Source of the DNA: Choristoneura fumiferana
Lineage: Eukaryota; Arthropoda; Insecta; Lepidoptera; Tortricidae
Direction: 5' to 3'
DNA: 64,000 nucleotides
NCBI RefSeq assembly: GCF_025370935.1
Contig: NC_133500.1
Coordinates: forward strand, 8,962,187-9,026,186
Shown: positions 49,568-62,565 of the stretch, in pieces
Position numbering within the stretch: position 1 is the stretch's first letter
Layout: the number at the start of each line of letters is the position of its first letter
The notes under the pieces: generated by a model
What the model was told of the DNA's origin: nothing
What the model saw: the letters and a program-made list of their open reading frames with translations, nothing else
Databases searched by the model: none
Position numbers and translations under genes: made by a program

Positions 49568-50138
49568 GTGAGACCAACTAACGTAAACCTTACTCTAAGC
49601 AGGCGCGCGAGCTGACTATCATCGTAAGATCCTTGTAAGATACCTACTGGTTAATATGCAAGCTTTTTTTATTTTTGTCAAGTACAAAAATAAGTAGCTA
49701 TTCGAACAACTCAAAAATATGTTACTGCGGCGTTTATTGCGTCGGAATAAGAGTCTGTGGTACTTATTTTTGCAACTTTGAATAAATTTATATTTTTACA
49801 CTTGACTGTACGTATGTAATCTCATTACTGTACAAAAATTAATTGACAAACGTTGAGATACATTGACAAAAGCGATGGCATCTTAGAGACAATTTTTGAG
49901 TGAAGAATAGAGTTGCGGGAAGAATTATTTCAGTACCTATCTTAGAATACATAGATTTAAATAATTTATTAAATTAGCGTTACTTTGTGGTGGTCCTTAT
50001 CAGTTTACTATAAACAATTACATATGGCTTTGTTGCTTAGACGAAAGATTTGTACTAAATTTAATTTTTCCATCGTATTTTTGTACCACGTTAAGTTATT
50101 TAAACTCTAGACCGACCTACATCTTTTAAGCAGCTATA

Positions 50139-50262
50139 AAGGGGCTCCTAGACGGGCCATATTTTCAATGCAATTTGTGGCCGGCAACTATTGGTGTCCC
50201 TCTCTTACTCACATGTTAGATAGGGACACCAATAGTTGCCGGCCACATAGAGCCCCCCTTTA
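50139..50262. mobile_element. hairpin MITE
   Basis: AAGGGGCTCCTAGACGGGCC ... GTGGCCGGCAACTATTGGTG mirrors CACCAATAGTTGCCGGCCAC ... GAGCCCCCCTT. Confidence 0.85.
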
Positions 50263-50542
50263 GAAACTTTTTTGTACGAGCTAAACCTGTTTCGTTTTTT
50301 TAACAACTGCTCAATAAATTATTTGTGATTATTACAGGAATCAACTGGAAGCGTACTGGACGCTCGACTTGTCTCGCTTCTACGCATGCTTCTGTTGAAC
50401 TATTACATAATACATTACATATATCACCAAATAACGCTTCGTCAAAGGAGGCTACAGCGATAACATTAAAAAATTAAACTAAAAAGAGTTATGGACCCTA
50501 AAAATCTATAAAGTTTAATTTAAGGTGGTGTTAAATACAGCC

Positions 50543-50668
50543 ACTTGCATTAATATCGGCCACAGTTGAGCGTGCAAAAATATCTGACACGTGCTACCGG
50601 CGCTAAAAATAGTCGTGTCAGATATGCACGTTTTGTTGTGTCAGATATTGGCGTTGGTGACTGTACCA
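50543..50668. mobile_element. TACAGTC-type hairpin MITE
   Basis: TACAGCCACTTGCATTAAT left and TTGGCGTTGGTGACTGTA right, inner GTGCAAAAATATCTGACAC / GTGTCAGATATGCAC; same family as 23697-23832. Confidence 0.75.
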
Positions 50669-51779
50669 TAGTACAAGCTCCCAGCGGCTTGATGCAATTT
50701 TTCGTTACACAAAATTATCCCGTGTGTAACTTTTTTTTTTAAGAATCTTAGAGCAGTCCGTAAAATGCATGCCGACTTCGTCCTTAGCTCTTTATAAGGC
50801 ATCGCTGAAGCGGATTGTGAACTTCAAATTAGTTTATCGAATGCATATTTCAGAAGTATCTAGGTTTTATTTGATACCTGAGATACGAAGGTTTTTTTTT
50901 TCTAAAACGATGAATATAAAATCTTGATATAAATAAAAGTGACGCCATATCAAATGCGATCACAAAAACATTGTAAGAACATTTGTGTTCGAAAATCGCA
51001 CGAAATAATAGAAATGCATTCTTTAAATTTGTAATTTCACGTGCTTACTACTATATCCTGAACGTGATGTACTCTTACATTCGTAATAGAAACGAAATTT
51101 CAATAGCTATTTATGTTTTCGAATATATCAAAATAGGATAGGCTCTATTTATATGAAATATGTTAAAAGCATAATTATTTGGTTCCTAAAATATATAACG
51201 ATTTATATACTTATCATACGCGTGGAAATATCAAGTTTTACTTCCAAATGATAATAAAGAGCCGTGTGTAGACGGCGGGAGGGGTAAAGGAGTTGACCAT
51301 TTGTACCCCCTGTGTACCCTTAAGGTACTAACGGCGCTAGTTTGTACCGGTGAAATATGCTATTGTCTCGATTTGTACACTTTTCTTATAGCTTTCCTGG
51401 TGGTTACGAAAAATTACTGTCGGTATAGTTGATCAGCAATATCGAAACATGAACTCTCCGATATTTTTGACCACTTCGGCCGCTCCCAAATACCTAGTAC
51501 TGTACATATTAGTACTAAGTAGTAAGCAATTCAATCTTATCAATATGGCTAAATTTCAGAAATATTTAAACAAGGATTTTATAAAGGTTCGATTCTACTC
51601 GCGTAACTGAGCTACTTTTACTTTGTAACATTTTCAAATAACTTGAATCTAGATAACAGTTAAATCAGTGTATCGGACATGGCGGTACTATCGCTGTCTC
51701 ATGGTATGAGGGCAAAATTTCCTTGGTACGGGGGCCTTTAAATAATTTGACATTTCACATCTCTTTAAAATATTTAAAA

Positions 51780-51950
51780 CTAGCTTATGCCCGCGACTTC
51801 GTCAGCGCGGATCAAGGTTATCGCGCGGTGGCGACTTCTACCGGAATAAAAGGTCCTTGGGGTTCAAACTACCTATATACCAAAGGTTTCGACGTGAAAG
51901 CGTAACAGACAGACAGAGTTACTTTCGCATTTATAATATTAAGTAGGGAT
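51780..51950 (+). mobile_element. retroposon family E, short copy
   Basis: ACTAGCTTATGCCCGCGACT to TTATAATATTAAGTAGGGAT, internally deleted. Confidence 0.75.
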
Positions 51951-52238
51951 AAACATTTATCAATGTGCTGTCAATTCAGTATTGTATTGCAGACATTGAA
52001 AATTACATTAAATCTGTATGAAAACAATGAACACTGGTCATTTTTTTTTAAAGTTGCAGAACAAAAGTATCTCAGTCATGCGGGGAGAATCGAACCTCGC
52101 ACTTAAAGCCCCGTGGTCAGAGGCGTTATGGTCTATCCCACTTGGAGTCACTATCGTTTTCATCACTTCTTTCTGTCACACGGTATAACACGAGGTTAGA
52201 AAGAGATGGTGCATGCGATCGCGAATGCCAGAGCGTTA

Positions 52239-52365
52239 AGCCGAGTTTAGACTTGCAAGAAAAATCGTGCAAGTTCCATTACATTGCGAGGCCGTAAAGC
52301 CAACGAGTTTGTAGTGGGGTAATGAAACTTGCACGATTTTTCTTGCAAGTCTAAACTCGGCTTTA
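52239..52365. mobile_element. hairpin MITE
   Basis: AAGCCGAGTTTAGACTTGCA and AGAAAAATCGTGCAAGTTCC mirrored by GAAACTTGCACGATTTTTCT and TGCAAGTCTAAACTCGGCTT. Confidence 0.85.
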
Positions 52366-55300
52366 GATAATATCGCCTCTGGTTTAGATGTTTATGAACG
52401 ATTGGCTGTACTGATATCAAAGCCTTTGTCTCTGACATCGCAGGTACTTACAAACTAGTGTCAACAATTACCATTTTGGGACTTAAGACAATGGTCACAC
52501 TTTAACACAACGTGGCTTGTAGGTCAATTAGAATAGGAAGGATGGTATAGCTCGGATTTTATATGAATTAAATATAACAAAATAGGTTATGATAAAATAA
52601 TTGACACGCCGCTTCTGCGCTATGTTGCGTTGGTAAAAACAGAAACACACTTGAGATTTGGGAATGTACCGAAAAATATATGATACTTAATTTTTTTTTT
52701 GTTTATTTTTTACCGACGTAATAAAAAAATGTATAATCAGCTGTGTCAGGCTTTCACTTAGCTTTTCAAAAGCTTATTATTTACGATAATACTCGCTAAG
52801 CTTACGTTAATACCACTATGTACCGCCGAATGTATAAAATATACGTAAACATATTATTTACATATTTATTGTTCGTAGGTTATTTTTGTGTGTACAGTGC
52901 AATATTTAAATTCTAACTTTGATTATACGATGTAAAATTTTATAGGTTGGCCTGTAGAAAAATATATCAAATGTGGCTTTTCAGTTTTCAAAATGTCGCT
53001 AGTTAAAAAAAAATCTTTTGGGAGCGAAATTTTTTTTGAAGCGTTGGTTTGTTGGCTTATGTACATAATTAAGCTGACTAAAAATTATAAGTTGGTATCA
53101 GTGAAAATTATGTTATTTATGAGGTCAACCTGTAGAACTCTGTTTCAGAGGGGCTAATTAACGCTAGCGACATTTTTTTTTTAATTGAGAAAATAGTTTA
53201 TTTCCGTCTAGGCTCAACTTGAACCCACCTTCGAATCTTAATATTGAATTGACAATAACTACCGTACCATACGACGTAGCGTGAAATTAGATCTGTCATG
53301 AATCGATACTTTATACGTATGTAATTTTTATTTAAACTGTACTGCCTGCCTTTAACGATTGATTTTACCAACTTAGTTTTGAATGTGACCTTACTTCGTG
53401 GCATGTTTGAATTAAAACTAACATGAGACAATTATTTGAAGAGAAACACGACTCATTTACGTATTAATCTTTGAGATAATTATGCACGTCATGTTTCGAA
53501 CGAATCCGTGGTTCCTTCTCAAGGCGAACGCGAGCTCGAACGAAAGTAGCTATTGGAGCTACCTGAGCTGCACGCCACAGCATCGGGGCCTTTAGTTTTC
53601 ATACAAAGTTAACTCTGCGCATCATCTCTTATAAATAATATTTGCTGAAATAAAGAAAAGTAAAACAAAAATCGAAAAATCGATAAGCTAAGCCTAAAAT
53701 GCTCCCTCTGGCCGCGTGGTCCTACTGCCTTTGTCCTACGTAACGATGGACTGACAGCATCTACATGAGAATCCTAGAGCCATGAATAAGAATGTATGAA
53801 AAAGCTGATAAACCTAAAAGAAAAGAGTTTAAGTGAATTAACCTCGTAAGGCCCAGTGTCCTAAATTTAGGACATTCGTGAAAACTGATGTCAACTTCTA
53901 CTGATTGACATTAAGTTTCAAATTCTAATGATCGAAATTTGACGTGGGTCTCAGGTTAGAGAGATCAAAGTAAAAAAAATGTTGGTAGAATCAATCGACT
54001 AGCAGGATTCTGTTACCAAAACTACTGTCACATTTTATTTTAAGCTTATTTTATAATAGAACTTAGTCGGTTGCATGATTTAATTTATGAATTTAGTTAA
54101 ATTAACTATGCTTATGCTGCATCTTATGTATTTGCATTAACTACTGAACTTTGAGTGAGTTTATTTTATTACTTATTGATTTAAGTACGTACCTTATCTT
54201 AACGGAAATAGAACGATATGACATCTCAATGTATTAAATCAGAATATGCGACTATAATTCGTTGTTAATAGCATTAATTAATATTTACCCGTAAGATATA
54301 TTAATATGTAATTATTTTTTAACAATCTAGTCTTTTTTATGACCTTAATGTATTATTGTGACTATGATTTTTGTCTTCAATTTTATTTTAAGGATAACAA
54401 TTAGTTTTGCTTAGTGAAATGAGATTTTAGCTTGCGTTGTAATGAGCTTGATTGGCGGCCATTTTGAAGGAAGCTTCGGCCCAAAATGGCGGATCCCGAA
54501 GCTTCTGATTCAATGTTAGAGCAAGTTGTACACATATTTTTGTTTTATGAGTCGACGGACATATTTACGAATAAGTTATCCAAAGATCTGTCTATCATTC
54601 TTTTTTATTCGACATATATCGATGAAATGTGAAGTAATTAAATAAGTGAAATTAGTTTTTTAAAAGTATATTAAAAAAAATGTGTACCAGAAAGAACTGA
54701 TTGTATATTGCTTTTTATAATTGTGTATAATTATTACGTATTGGAAATTTGTATCAATTACAATTTCGTCTGATCGTTTGGGTAGTAACCGCCATTCCGT
54801 ATGTTCCATAGACAAGTCGTTAGGTTGCGTTTGAGGACCATAGATCAAGTCCACGTATCGTTGTTTATATCGAACGCAACTGATAATCGCCTTACTCCGG
54901 ACGCGCATCATTTCCATAACGCATTTACCTTATTATTGTCAATTGATAAAATAAGTATTAAATATAACAGAAAAAAGTATTTGAAAGTTAGAAATCCATT
55001 GGCAGATAGTGTATAACCTAATAATATAAAAGTCGAAATTTGTTGAAACAAGATATCTTAGACTAAGAAGTGTATTGTTAAAGAAGTTTTTATAATCCCA
55101 TGAAATAGGACCGTTTAGGAGTAGATTTTGCTAAATTTATCAATAAAATTGCATTTTATAATCGATTGTATACACTGGCGTACCGATTTTTGCTTTCAAC
55201 TCTCACTATATTACATCAATGCGTGTTGACTATTTACTTGAAACAAAAATGGTTGACATGAATTGATATAATTCTTGAATGGTTTAACTAAGCTTTTTAT

Positions 55301-56029
55301 TGATAGATGTCATCTCAAAAATGTTATTATTATGTCCATGAAATAAATTGTAGTTCAAGTAACGAACGTTAAGTCCTGTTTACACGGAGTCAGTAAAATC
55401 GTGCCAATATGAGACTGCGACGCTCGATCGTCAACTTTGGTATTCCATCTGCTGTTGGCACTATATTATTGAAACAGTGTAAATGTGACCTTACATAAAG
55501 GAAAATTAATGCAGTAAACAGTAATAACGTTTTTCTTGTGTAAGTAACAGAATTTAATTGAAATATAATGCATTGTTGAAGGGTGAAGAAAATGTCACAA
55601 TTCTCATGTTTGCCTTGAAAAGAAATCTCACAAGAAAATCTCGTCACTTAATTTTTTTTTTGTTATTTATTAAGTAAATTATCTAAAATCTAAATTCCTC
55701 AAAAATTACGGATTGTGACATTTTCTTTCATCAATCACAAAATGTGAGAAACATACAAAAACATTCACAAGCAGTGTTCAATATTATTAGCGTATCGCGA
55801 TATCTTCCTTGTATCTTACCACATACCGATATGTTATAATTTGTATGTAAATCTAAATTATTGACTAATATTATATTGCAATTACGTGAAATTATCTCAA
55901 TACTTAATTATTTTATGTAAATAATAAAGAAACATTTGAAACTATATTTTGTTTAATAAAAAAAACCTCTCCAATTTCAGCAAAAATAGTGTTATTTTTT
56001 TTTTCATTCACTCCAATTTCTTTTATTTG
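52366..56029. other. probable 3' UTR / spacer, nothing coding
   Basis: AT-rich, no exon, RNA gene or clear transposon recognised. It contains GGCCATTTTGAAGGAAGCTTC-type short palindromes near 54455-54505 and the poly(A) signals at 55923 and 55955. Confidence 0.45.
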
Positions 56030-56330
56030 TACCACTGCCACGACCGGTACTAAATGAGATATAGAAATCAGCTTCCAAGGGCAAGATCAATTCTGCAAGA
56101 AGCCCTGTAGTCGCTGCTGTTCGACGCTACTTTTTTTGAGTCGCGGGAAATTCAAAATCACCTTCAAAATTGGGTCACGTGACCAGATTTATCGCTGCAA
56201 TCGAGCGACTGCATGTGGGGGCACCTTAACGTTGCATTTTGAGTCGCGGGAAATTCAAAATAGGGTCACGTGACCAAATTTATCACTGGAAACGAGCGTC
56301 GAGGGACTTGCGCGTGGCCGCACCTCTCGA
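56030..56330 (-). mobile_element. repeat family F copy
   Basis: GAGTCGCGGGAAATTCAAAA, GGGTCACGTGACC and GCATGTGGGGGCACC; inverse of 34178-34300. A second partial unit starts at 56241. Confidence 0.65.
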
Positions 56331-56400
56331 TACTAAGCTTGTTCAGTCATGTTCGTGTCACAACTGACAACTTTCACACTTGTTTTAACTACCCGCGTTG

Positions 56401-56541
56401 TACAGTCGCCATCAGATATTTCGGAGCGGCCAAGGTGGTCAAAAATATCGGCACATGCACTCTATTTTTAAGGTAACAGAGTTCATGTTTCGATGTTTTT
56501 GATCACCTTGGCCGTTCCGAAATATCTGATGGCGACTGTAC
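56401..56541. mobile_element. TACAGTC-type hairpin MITE
   Basis: TACAGTCGCCATCAGATATT and CGGAGCGGCCAAGGTGGTCA pair with TGATCACCTTGGCCGTTCCG and AATATCTGATGGCGACTGTA almost perfectly. A partial relative is at 51430-51507. Confidence 0.9.
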
Positions 56542-56589
56542 CCGCGTTACGGTATTTTATACACTATAGGTAGAGTCATTGACGATGAC

Positions 56590-56830
56590 GCGTGCCATGG
56601 TTCTTATTACAATGTCATTAAATAATAATAAATAGACACTTGACACCAATTGACCTAGTCCCAAACTAAGCAAAGCTTGTACCTACTATGGACATTAGGC
56701 AACGGATAGACATACTTATATAGATAAATACATACTTAAATACATATTAAACACCCAAGACCCGAGAACAAACATTTGTATTATTCGTACAAATATCTGC
56801 CCCGGCCGGGATTCGAATTCGATTAATGTC
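56590..56830 (-). mobile_element. SINE family 2, truncated
   Basis: CACCAATTGACCTAGTCCCA and ACACCCAAGACCCGAGAACA match 58330-58460; the tRNA-like head is lost after CCGGGATTCGAATTC. Confidence 0.75.
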
Positions 56831-58299
56831 TAATTTTGATAAAATCACGCGTCTTCGTGGATGGCACTAGGTGTACCCTCGTGTGTATACTCTTGGATAT
56901 ACACGATATTCAGGCGAAAAGGGTTAAACCGGCCATTTTGAAAATAAAACACAAATTTATAAATACAATTTTATTCAGCAAGTCACTATGTCAATAGTTA
57001 ATATAAACGCAACACTTAAACAATCTTAAGTCTTTGTACAAGGCATGGTCGGTCGCTTCGCGGGGATGCGGGTGGACGCTGGTGCCGGCAACGCACATAT
57101 GCGTTGTTGCGACTTGCGCCTAGTGCCGCTGTCGCAATTTTACAGGCGATTGAACACATGTGCATCGGTGCTTTACAGTATCGGGCTTGACACCGCCACG
57201 GAATGTTACTTTGGGAACGAATAGATGACTTTAGTGCTGCTACGATTAAAAAGCGACTAGCAGGGCCTTTTCATATGTTGTTTGGTAGATTCTAAATAAA
57301 AACGACTGAGTTTAGGAGTGTCTGATATATTGACATGAGCAGTTTTCCATGTGCATCGGTAGTGTATTTGTATAACGTGTTATATTATAGCGCTGTGCGA
57401 GAACTTACACAAAAACTAGACAAAAAGCGAATGCTGTGCAGTGCATTCATCAGGATTTATAATCCATTTCTCAAAATGTCCACGTTATCTTGCTCAAACA
57501 AGCAAAAGTAAATGTTAAACTTCGCTCAGTGTCTCAAACGTAAGAACCCTGGTGAAGGCACTAGTGAAGTCAGTAGAACGCTTATATGCGTTCATGGCAT
57601 TTGATGCGTTAATATGGCTTTGGTGTTTTCCATATTCTAATTTCAAAACGGCACAATTAATATGATGGCCCCCGCTCTACACCGTGTATCTACCGTTACA
57701 ATGTCACCTTAAATTATGCTTTTAAAAAATATACAATAAAATAAACAATGCATGTTAGGATCAAAATATAATCAGAGTATTAATCGAATATTAATACATA
57801 TCCATTTAATCTCGGTAAGTACGTAAGCAATATACGATTGATTTTCGTCCGGAATGTTTTGATACACAATCAAACTTCGTTAGAACTTGAGAAATTTCTG
57901 TAAATAAAGATTAATTACAATATAACTTAAAACTTATGTCACACCACTCGATAATACTTTAAAATAATAACACTACGCTGTCGCTGGTTCACTGTCAAAG
58001 TTCTGGGTTTCATCTTGTATTTGCGCTCCAATATATTCAATACACATAACTTTATAAGCTAATAATAAAGGGGGGGGGGGGGGGAGCTTTAATGGCGTTA
58101 CCATAAAAAACAACGTCTTAAGCATGTAATAACTAAAAATTACTCTGAACCGACAAAATAATGTTTGAACAACGGTTTTAACGGTTATTTCAAGTTATAA
58201 CAACACGAAAGCCGGTATCGCGCGGCGTATCCATACTAATTATGATTGAGTTCATTTACCCCCAGTTGCAAGCGAATCTCCAATTAGTAATAAAATAAT

Positions 58300-58560
58300 A
58301 ATAATAATAAATATCACGGGACAATTCACACCAATTGACCTAGTCCCAAAGTAAGCTTAGCAAAGCTTGTGTTATGGGTACTAACGGATAAAGATAATCA
58401 TATAGATATAAATGCATACTCAAATACGTATTAAACACCCAAGACCCGAGAACAAACATTCGTATTTTTCATAAAAATATCTGCCCCGACACGGGAATCG
58501 AACCCGGGACCTCAAGCTTCGTAGTCAGGTTCTCTAACCACTAGGCCATCAGGTCGTCAA
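58300..58560 (-). mobile_element. tRNA-derived SINE family 2, full head
   Basis: On the minus strand it begins GACCTGATGGCCTAGTGGTT (box A TGGCCTAGTGG) and has box B GGTTCGATTCC, then the body shared with 56590-56830. It ends in (TTA)n at the left. Confidence 0.85.
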
Positions 58561-59032
58561 ATATAAAACGAATACTGTGATGGCATACCCTCTACGTTGT
58601 TACGCTTCGAACGCATCCTATTGGAGTGAATCATCATTTTAAATGATACCATGAAAAAGACTAATATTTAGCATAATTTTCAAATGAAACCTAGAACGTG
58701 TCAGAGAACAGCGTCTAAATAAGTGTAAACTAAAATTTGGTGCGAAACTAAATCAAAATATTAAAATTGCGTGTTGACTACAAACTATTAGCGTAACACC
58801 GACTGGTGGTTTGAGCCGTAAATAAAATAAATCTCAGTAGAAATATATGATTTCCATAACACAAAAATTTGATAAATAAACCTCGTCTTAACTTGAGTAT
58901 TAAAGATTCTATAATATGTAAAAAGAAATACATAATGATACCATTACATCCTGTGCCTCGTAAAAATCATTCCAATAGAATATGTAGAAAAAAAGAGTCT
59001 TAGAACATAATTACATGACTAGGATCCTAGAT

Positions 59033-59706
59033 AATGAGGGGTTTTCGACTGGCGAAATATAGCTAGATGGCATAGTATCGTGCGTGAGATTCATTCGACA
59101 TTTCTGTCGTTCTGTTCATTACAAAATCAGTGTTGCCAACTCCTAGAAACTCGAGTCGCTAAACTTAAAATCAAAAGTTGCTAGAAACTCGCTAAAATTA
59201 ATTCCACCAGGAGCGAGCGGACTCAGGACTAAAGTCCATGTTGGGATACGAAAAAAAAGTACCTTAAATTAGAAGATTTCCGAATTCACTGAAATTGATT
59301 TGATTTTTTTTTTAAATAGCTAAAGCTAAAGCTAGAGCATTAACGAATAGAGCTTTAATTAAATAAAGTTTGAATTTGGTGCGCAAGCACGTTTGTCGCT
59401 CTCCATATAGATCTCTTGGCACTGTAATTCTCGTTGTCGTCGCGTTGACAAAAAATGTATCCATTCTCGGTCTTAGAACTGTTCAAATTTGTATTTCAAA
59501 AGTCGCCAGATGTCACTAAACCATTTTTGTCGTCAAAACTTTTTTATGGTCGCTAAGACTTCAGCAAAAGTCGTTAGTTCTAGCGAACTGGCTTGTGATT
59601 GGATAAATATCTAAATAAGCCAATCACAAGCAAGACTAAAACATCAAACGAACCTCACGATACTAACGCCATCTAGCGATATTTCGCCTCTGTGAAAACC
59701 CTCATT
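59033..59706. mobile_element. MITE D copy with an internal insertion
   Basis: AATGAGGGGTTTTCGACTGG / CCTCTGTGAAAACCCTCATT ends and CTAGATGGCATAGTATCGTG / CACGATACTAACGCCATCTAG inner arms. The middle (about 59120-59590) is another inverted sequence (GTTGCTAGAAACTCGCTAAA, AGTCGTTAGTTCTAGCGAAC). Confidence 0.7.
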
Positions 59707-60549
59707 CGATGGCCATACCAGTTGGCAAGTGACTACGAGATGATTAAATTCTATTGAAATGAACTTTAGTGCACATTATCAAACTAAAGGACGATAGAAC
59801 TTTGTGAAATATATTATACTAGGGTTATCTACGCCTTTCATTTGTTTATTTCGGCTTCAGAGGTATTTGTGTTAATTTAACCCAAACCATTAGTCCATGT
59901 GACGCTCTTTAAGGATTTCGAGTGTACCTTAACCGAAGTAATGGAGTATATTCCTTACAAAACTGTACTCACACAGTATAGCTTATTTTGACGTCGGAGC
60001 GTTAGCAGAGTAGCGTTGTAGGTCTTAGTTTCCGTTTCGTCTCTAAACAGACAGACGGTCATAATGAGAGAACGACAGTTAAAGTAGAAACTAAATGACG
60101 ACGCCATTTTCTTTAAAACTGTCACATTTTAGAAAAATGATTGAACATGGCAACATTTCATAATGAAAACTTTTAATTCTTTTATCCATTTTACTTTTTA
60201 CTGTCGTTATTGAATTCATGTTAAATCCAAGATGAATTATTTGTAATATATACTACTAAATTAAATACGTGAATAACGATTATTTTATTTCTATAAAATC
60301 AAGGAAAGCTATGTTTCTGTAAGGAATGCACTCGGCCAGATTAAAAGTATGCTTAAAACCACAAAAATGCAAAAATGTTGAGCTCACTCTCGTTGAAGAA
60401 AGTCAGTCTTTCCTTCAAGTCGTAGATGGGCATTTTCGTAAAAAAGTGTACCTTGTCTTTTTTTCAATCTTATTAAAAGTATGGTTTTTCCTACTCAGAA
60501 TAAAGAGCACTATCTATTTCGATAGTTTGAAAAAATGACCCAAACAAAA

Positions 60550-60607
60550 ACGTCAGTTTTGTGACGTTTTTTTTTATACACTCGGTATGGGCGTCACAAA
60601 ACTGACT
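60550..60607. repeat. short hairpin
   Basis: CGTCAGTTTTGTGACG pairs with GCGTCACAAAACTGAC across a short AT loop. Confidence 0.7.
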
Positions 60608-61859
60608 CATAAAATTTGTATGAAAAAATTAAATACATTTTGTAAGAAAAGTTACATTTTTTTTAAATGCCCAGATTCGATTATTAAATCATCGTAACAC
60701 ATCAAATTATCGTGTGTAACATATTTAATTGATCGATACTCGTACAAATACGCGAAACCTTCAATTTGATAAAAAGAGAGCTTTATAATATTTAAGAATG
60801 TTTTATAAATCTCGATTAAGCGATATAAATGTGATAAGTTTTGAAGATTTCGCATCAAAGTATGACTCATAATTAACTTTATAAAGGCATTAATTGAACC
60901 ATTTTGGTGTTCAAGAGCATTGAGTTAGCTAAAATTATTTCAAGGTTAAATATGACACTTTCATTGCACTAAAGACTTTATATAAAACTCAAAAAAAATG
61001 AAAGTGTCTTTACTATGTTGGAAAAATTGGCGTTACAGTTACCCAGAATATCAGACAACTATACCACAAACTTTACAAGTACTACAATTCTATTCAGTCA
61101 AAACCGGTATAGAACACCAGTTATAACGACATATCGGATGTAACGACCAAGAAAAAAGTCCCAACACTATTATACAAGTGGAAAGTTGAGATGGGGCATT
61201 AAGCATAAAGGATTCATATTCGTAAAAAAACATGCGAAAGTTTCACTTTGAAAATTAGTACCGTACAACTGTATGGAAAAAGTTTTCTTTGATTTGTGGG
61301 TGTTCTAGTACTCTAACCTTAGTTGGTCTCAAAGAGTGATTTAATCCTTGATAGAAATGGGACCGATTGGCGTTAAAAAAAAGTCAAATCTGTCGATTTT
61401 CTCACTGACTGTACATTTTATCAAAAATCTGTGAATGTCGATTGTCATCACTCAAAAAGTTAGTAAAGGTCTCCTAAGAGCATTTTCGCGTAGCAGCAAG
61501 GGATCTAGTAGCTGCCCTTGCTGCCCCATCTCAACTTTCCACCCTGTATACCAAGTAACACTGGTTATATTATAACGACCAACCGTGTTTAATGACCATA
61601 ATATTGCTGTCCCTTCGATGTCATTATAAACGATTCTGGCTGTAATTGTCACTTTTGTATGAGAAAGTTAAACAATTATGTCGATTTGTACCACTTGTAA
61701 TTTTTGTGGTAAAGGGGCCTAATAGAACGATTCACTCAAAAATATCTAATACAACTCTATTTCTACAGCCGTTAAGGCATATTAGATGCTTTTGAATGCA
61801 TGTTCCTATCTGATATTTAATGCCGATGACTGAACAATTTTAGTAATTTTGATTTGGGG

Positions 61860-62110
61860 GACAGTCTCGGCAAATATCACTTTAAAAAAAAACGGTGATA
61901 TAAGTTTTGGTTAAAAATAACATTTTTAATTTAAGCATTTTTCGCCGACTGTACTTTTCGTTGACTGTTGCATTGCCATCGAAACTACACTTCCTTATTA
62001 AATTTTAAGTCAATGCCATTAATCGTTGTGGAGTTCCGTCCTGCGGAGATATTCCTAGCAGAACCAGAATTTCGCTATCAGATTATTGTATTTCATAATA
62101 TTTTTCGGCC
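61860..62110. mobile_element. repeat family C copy
   Basis: AAGTCAATGCCATTAATCGT and GAGTTCCGTCCTGCGGAGA match 21425-21470 and the inverse of 3765-3825. Confidence 0.6.
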
Positions 62111-62308
62111 ACATCCTGGTATACCTATGTAAACAGCCGGTACTGGGTACACATGTTAGCTCAATGACAATCCAAAAAAAAGCTACTTTAGCTAGCATTA
62201 AAAACCTTTTCAACGAAAGCTTATTTCACCGACATTGTAATTAACAAAAGCGCTAAGTGTTGGACCGGTACGTCCCCCCCCCCCTTTTATGCGTCACCCA
62301 GTCGCGAC

Positions 62309-62395
62309 TCAGTCAGCCTTGCGCGGGCGACGTTTGCGCACCTCTGCGCGCGCGCTGTTGTCGCCGCGGGAGTCGCCGGCCTCCTCTTCTGATGT
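62309..62395 (-). CDS. unrecognised gene, last coding exon with basic C-terminus
   Basis: Minus strand, acceptor GAATTCACAG|ACATCA-like (CACAG at 62400-62396), 29 codons including TGA at 62311-62309. TSEEEAGDSRGDNSARAE then VRKRRPRKAD: acidic then a lysine/arginine cluster that could be a nuclear localisation signal. GC-rich like other exons here. Convergent with gek. Confidence 0.7.
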   Translation of the reverse strand, partial: TSEEEAGDSRGDNSARAEVRKRRPRKAD

Positions 62396-62565
62396 CTGTG
62401 AATTAAATAAAATAAAATTTCTTAATACATTGGAACCGATAGGCGAAACTATAGGTAAAACCACTTAAACTGTTGTAATGTAGCAGTGCCTAGAATCGAT
62501 ATGGGACTTAAAGTAATTTTTCAAATATTGTCCCATTTCTATATGTTACAGCCTACTCAACTCAC

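Larger units (their letters stand above)
50338..55965 (+). other. gek: probable 3' UTR exon of gek with poly(A) signals
   Basis: An acceptor (GTGATTATTACAG|GAATCA) matches the donor just after the stop at 49568. Downstream sequence lacks coding character. AATAAA occurs at 55923-55928 and 55955-55960 in an A/T-rich setting that could end the transcript; earlier AATAAA-type hexamers (around 50930 and 51253) could give shorter forms. The end point is inference. Hairpin MITEs at 50139, 50543 and 52239 and a retroposon copy at 51780 lie inside it. Confidence 0.45.
56970..62308 (-). other. probable 3' UTR of the minus-strand gene, with repeats
   Basis: No coding sequence seen between the stop at 62309 and a minus-strand AATAAA at 56975-56970, which lies about 1 kb from the gek poly(A) candidates. 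This would give convergent transcripts. The interval holds a SINE, a MITE D copy and hairpins listed separately, a G12 run at 58072-58083 and a C run at about 62274. The 3' end is inference. Confidence 0.35.

Noticed and set aside
47722..47755. Telomere-like CCTAA repeats after the exon Y donor
   Set aside because: Only two or three imperfect units (CCCTACCCTAACCTAACC); such runs are common in lepidopteran non-coding DNA.
58480..58560. tRNA gene on the minus strand
   Set aside because: Both boxes fit, but the sequence continues into a SINE body also seen at 56590-56830.
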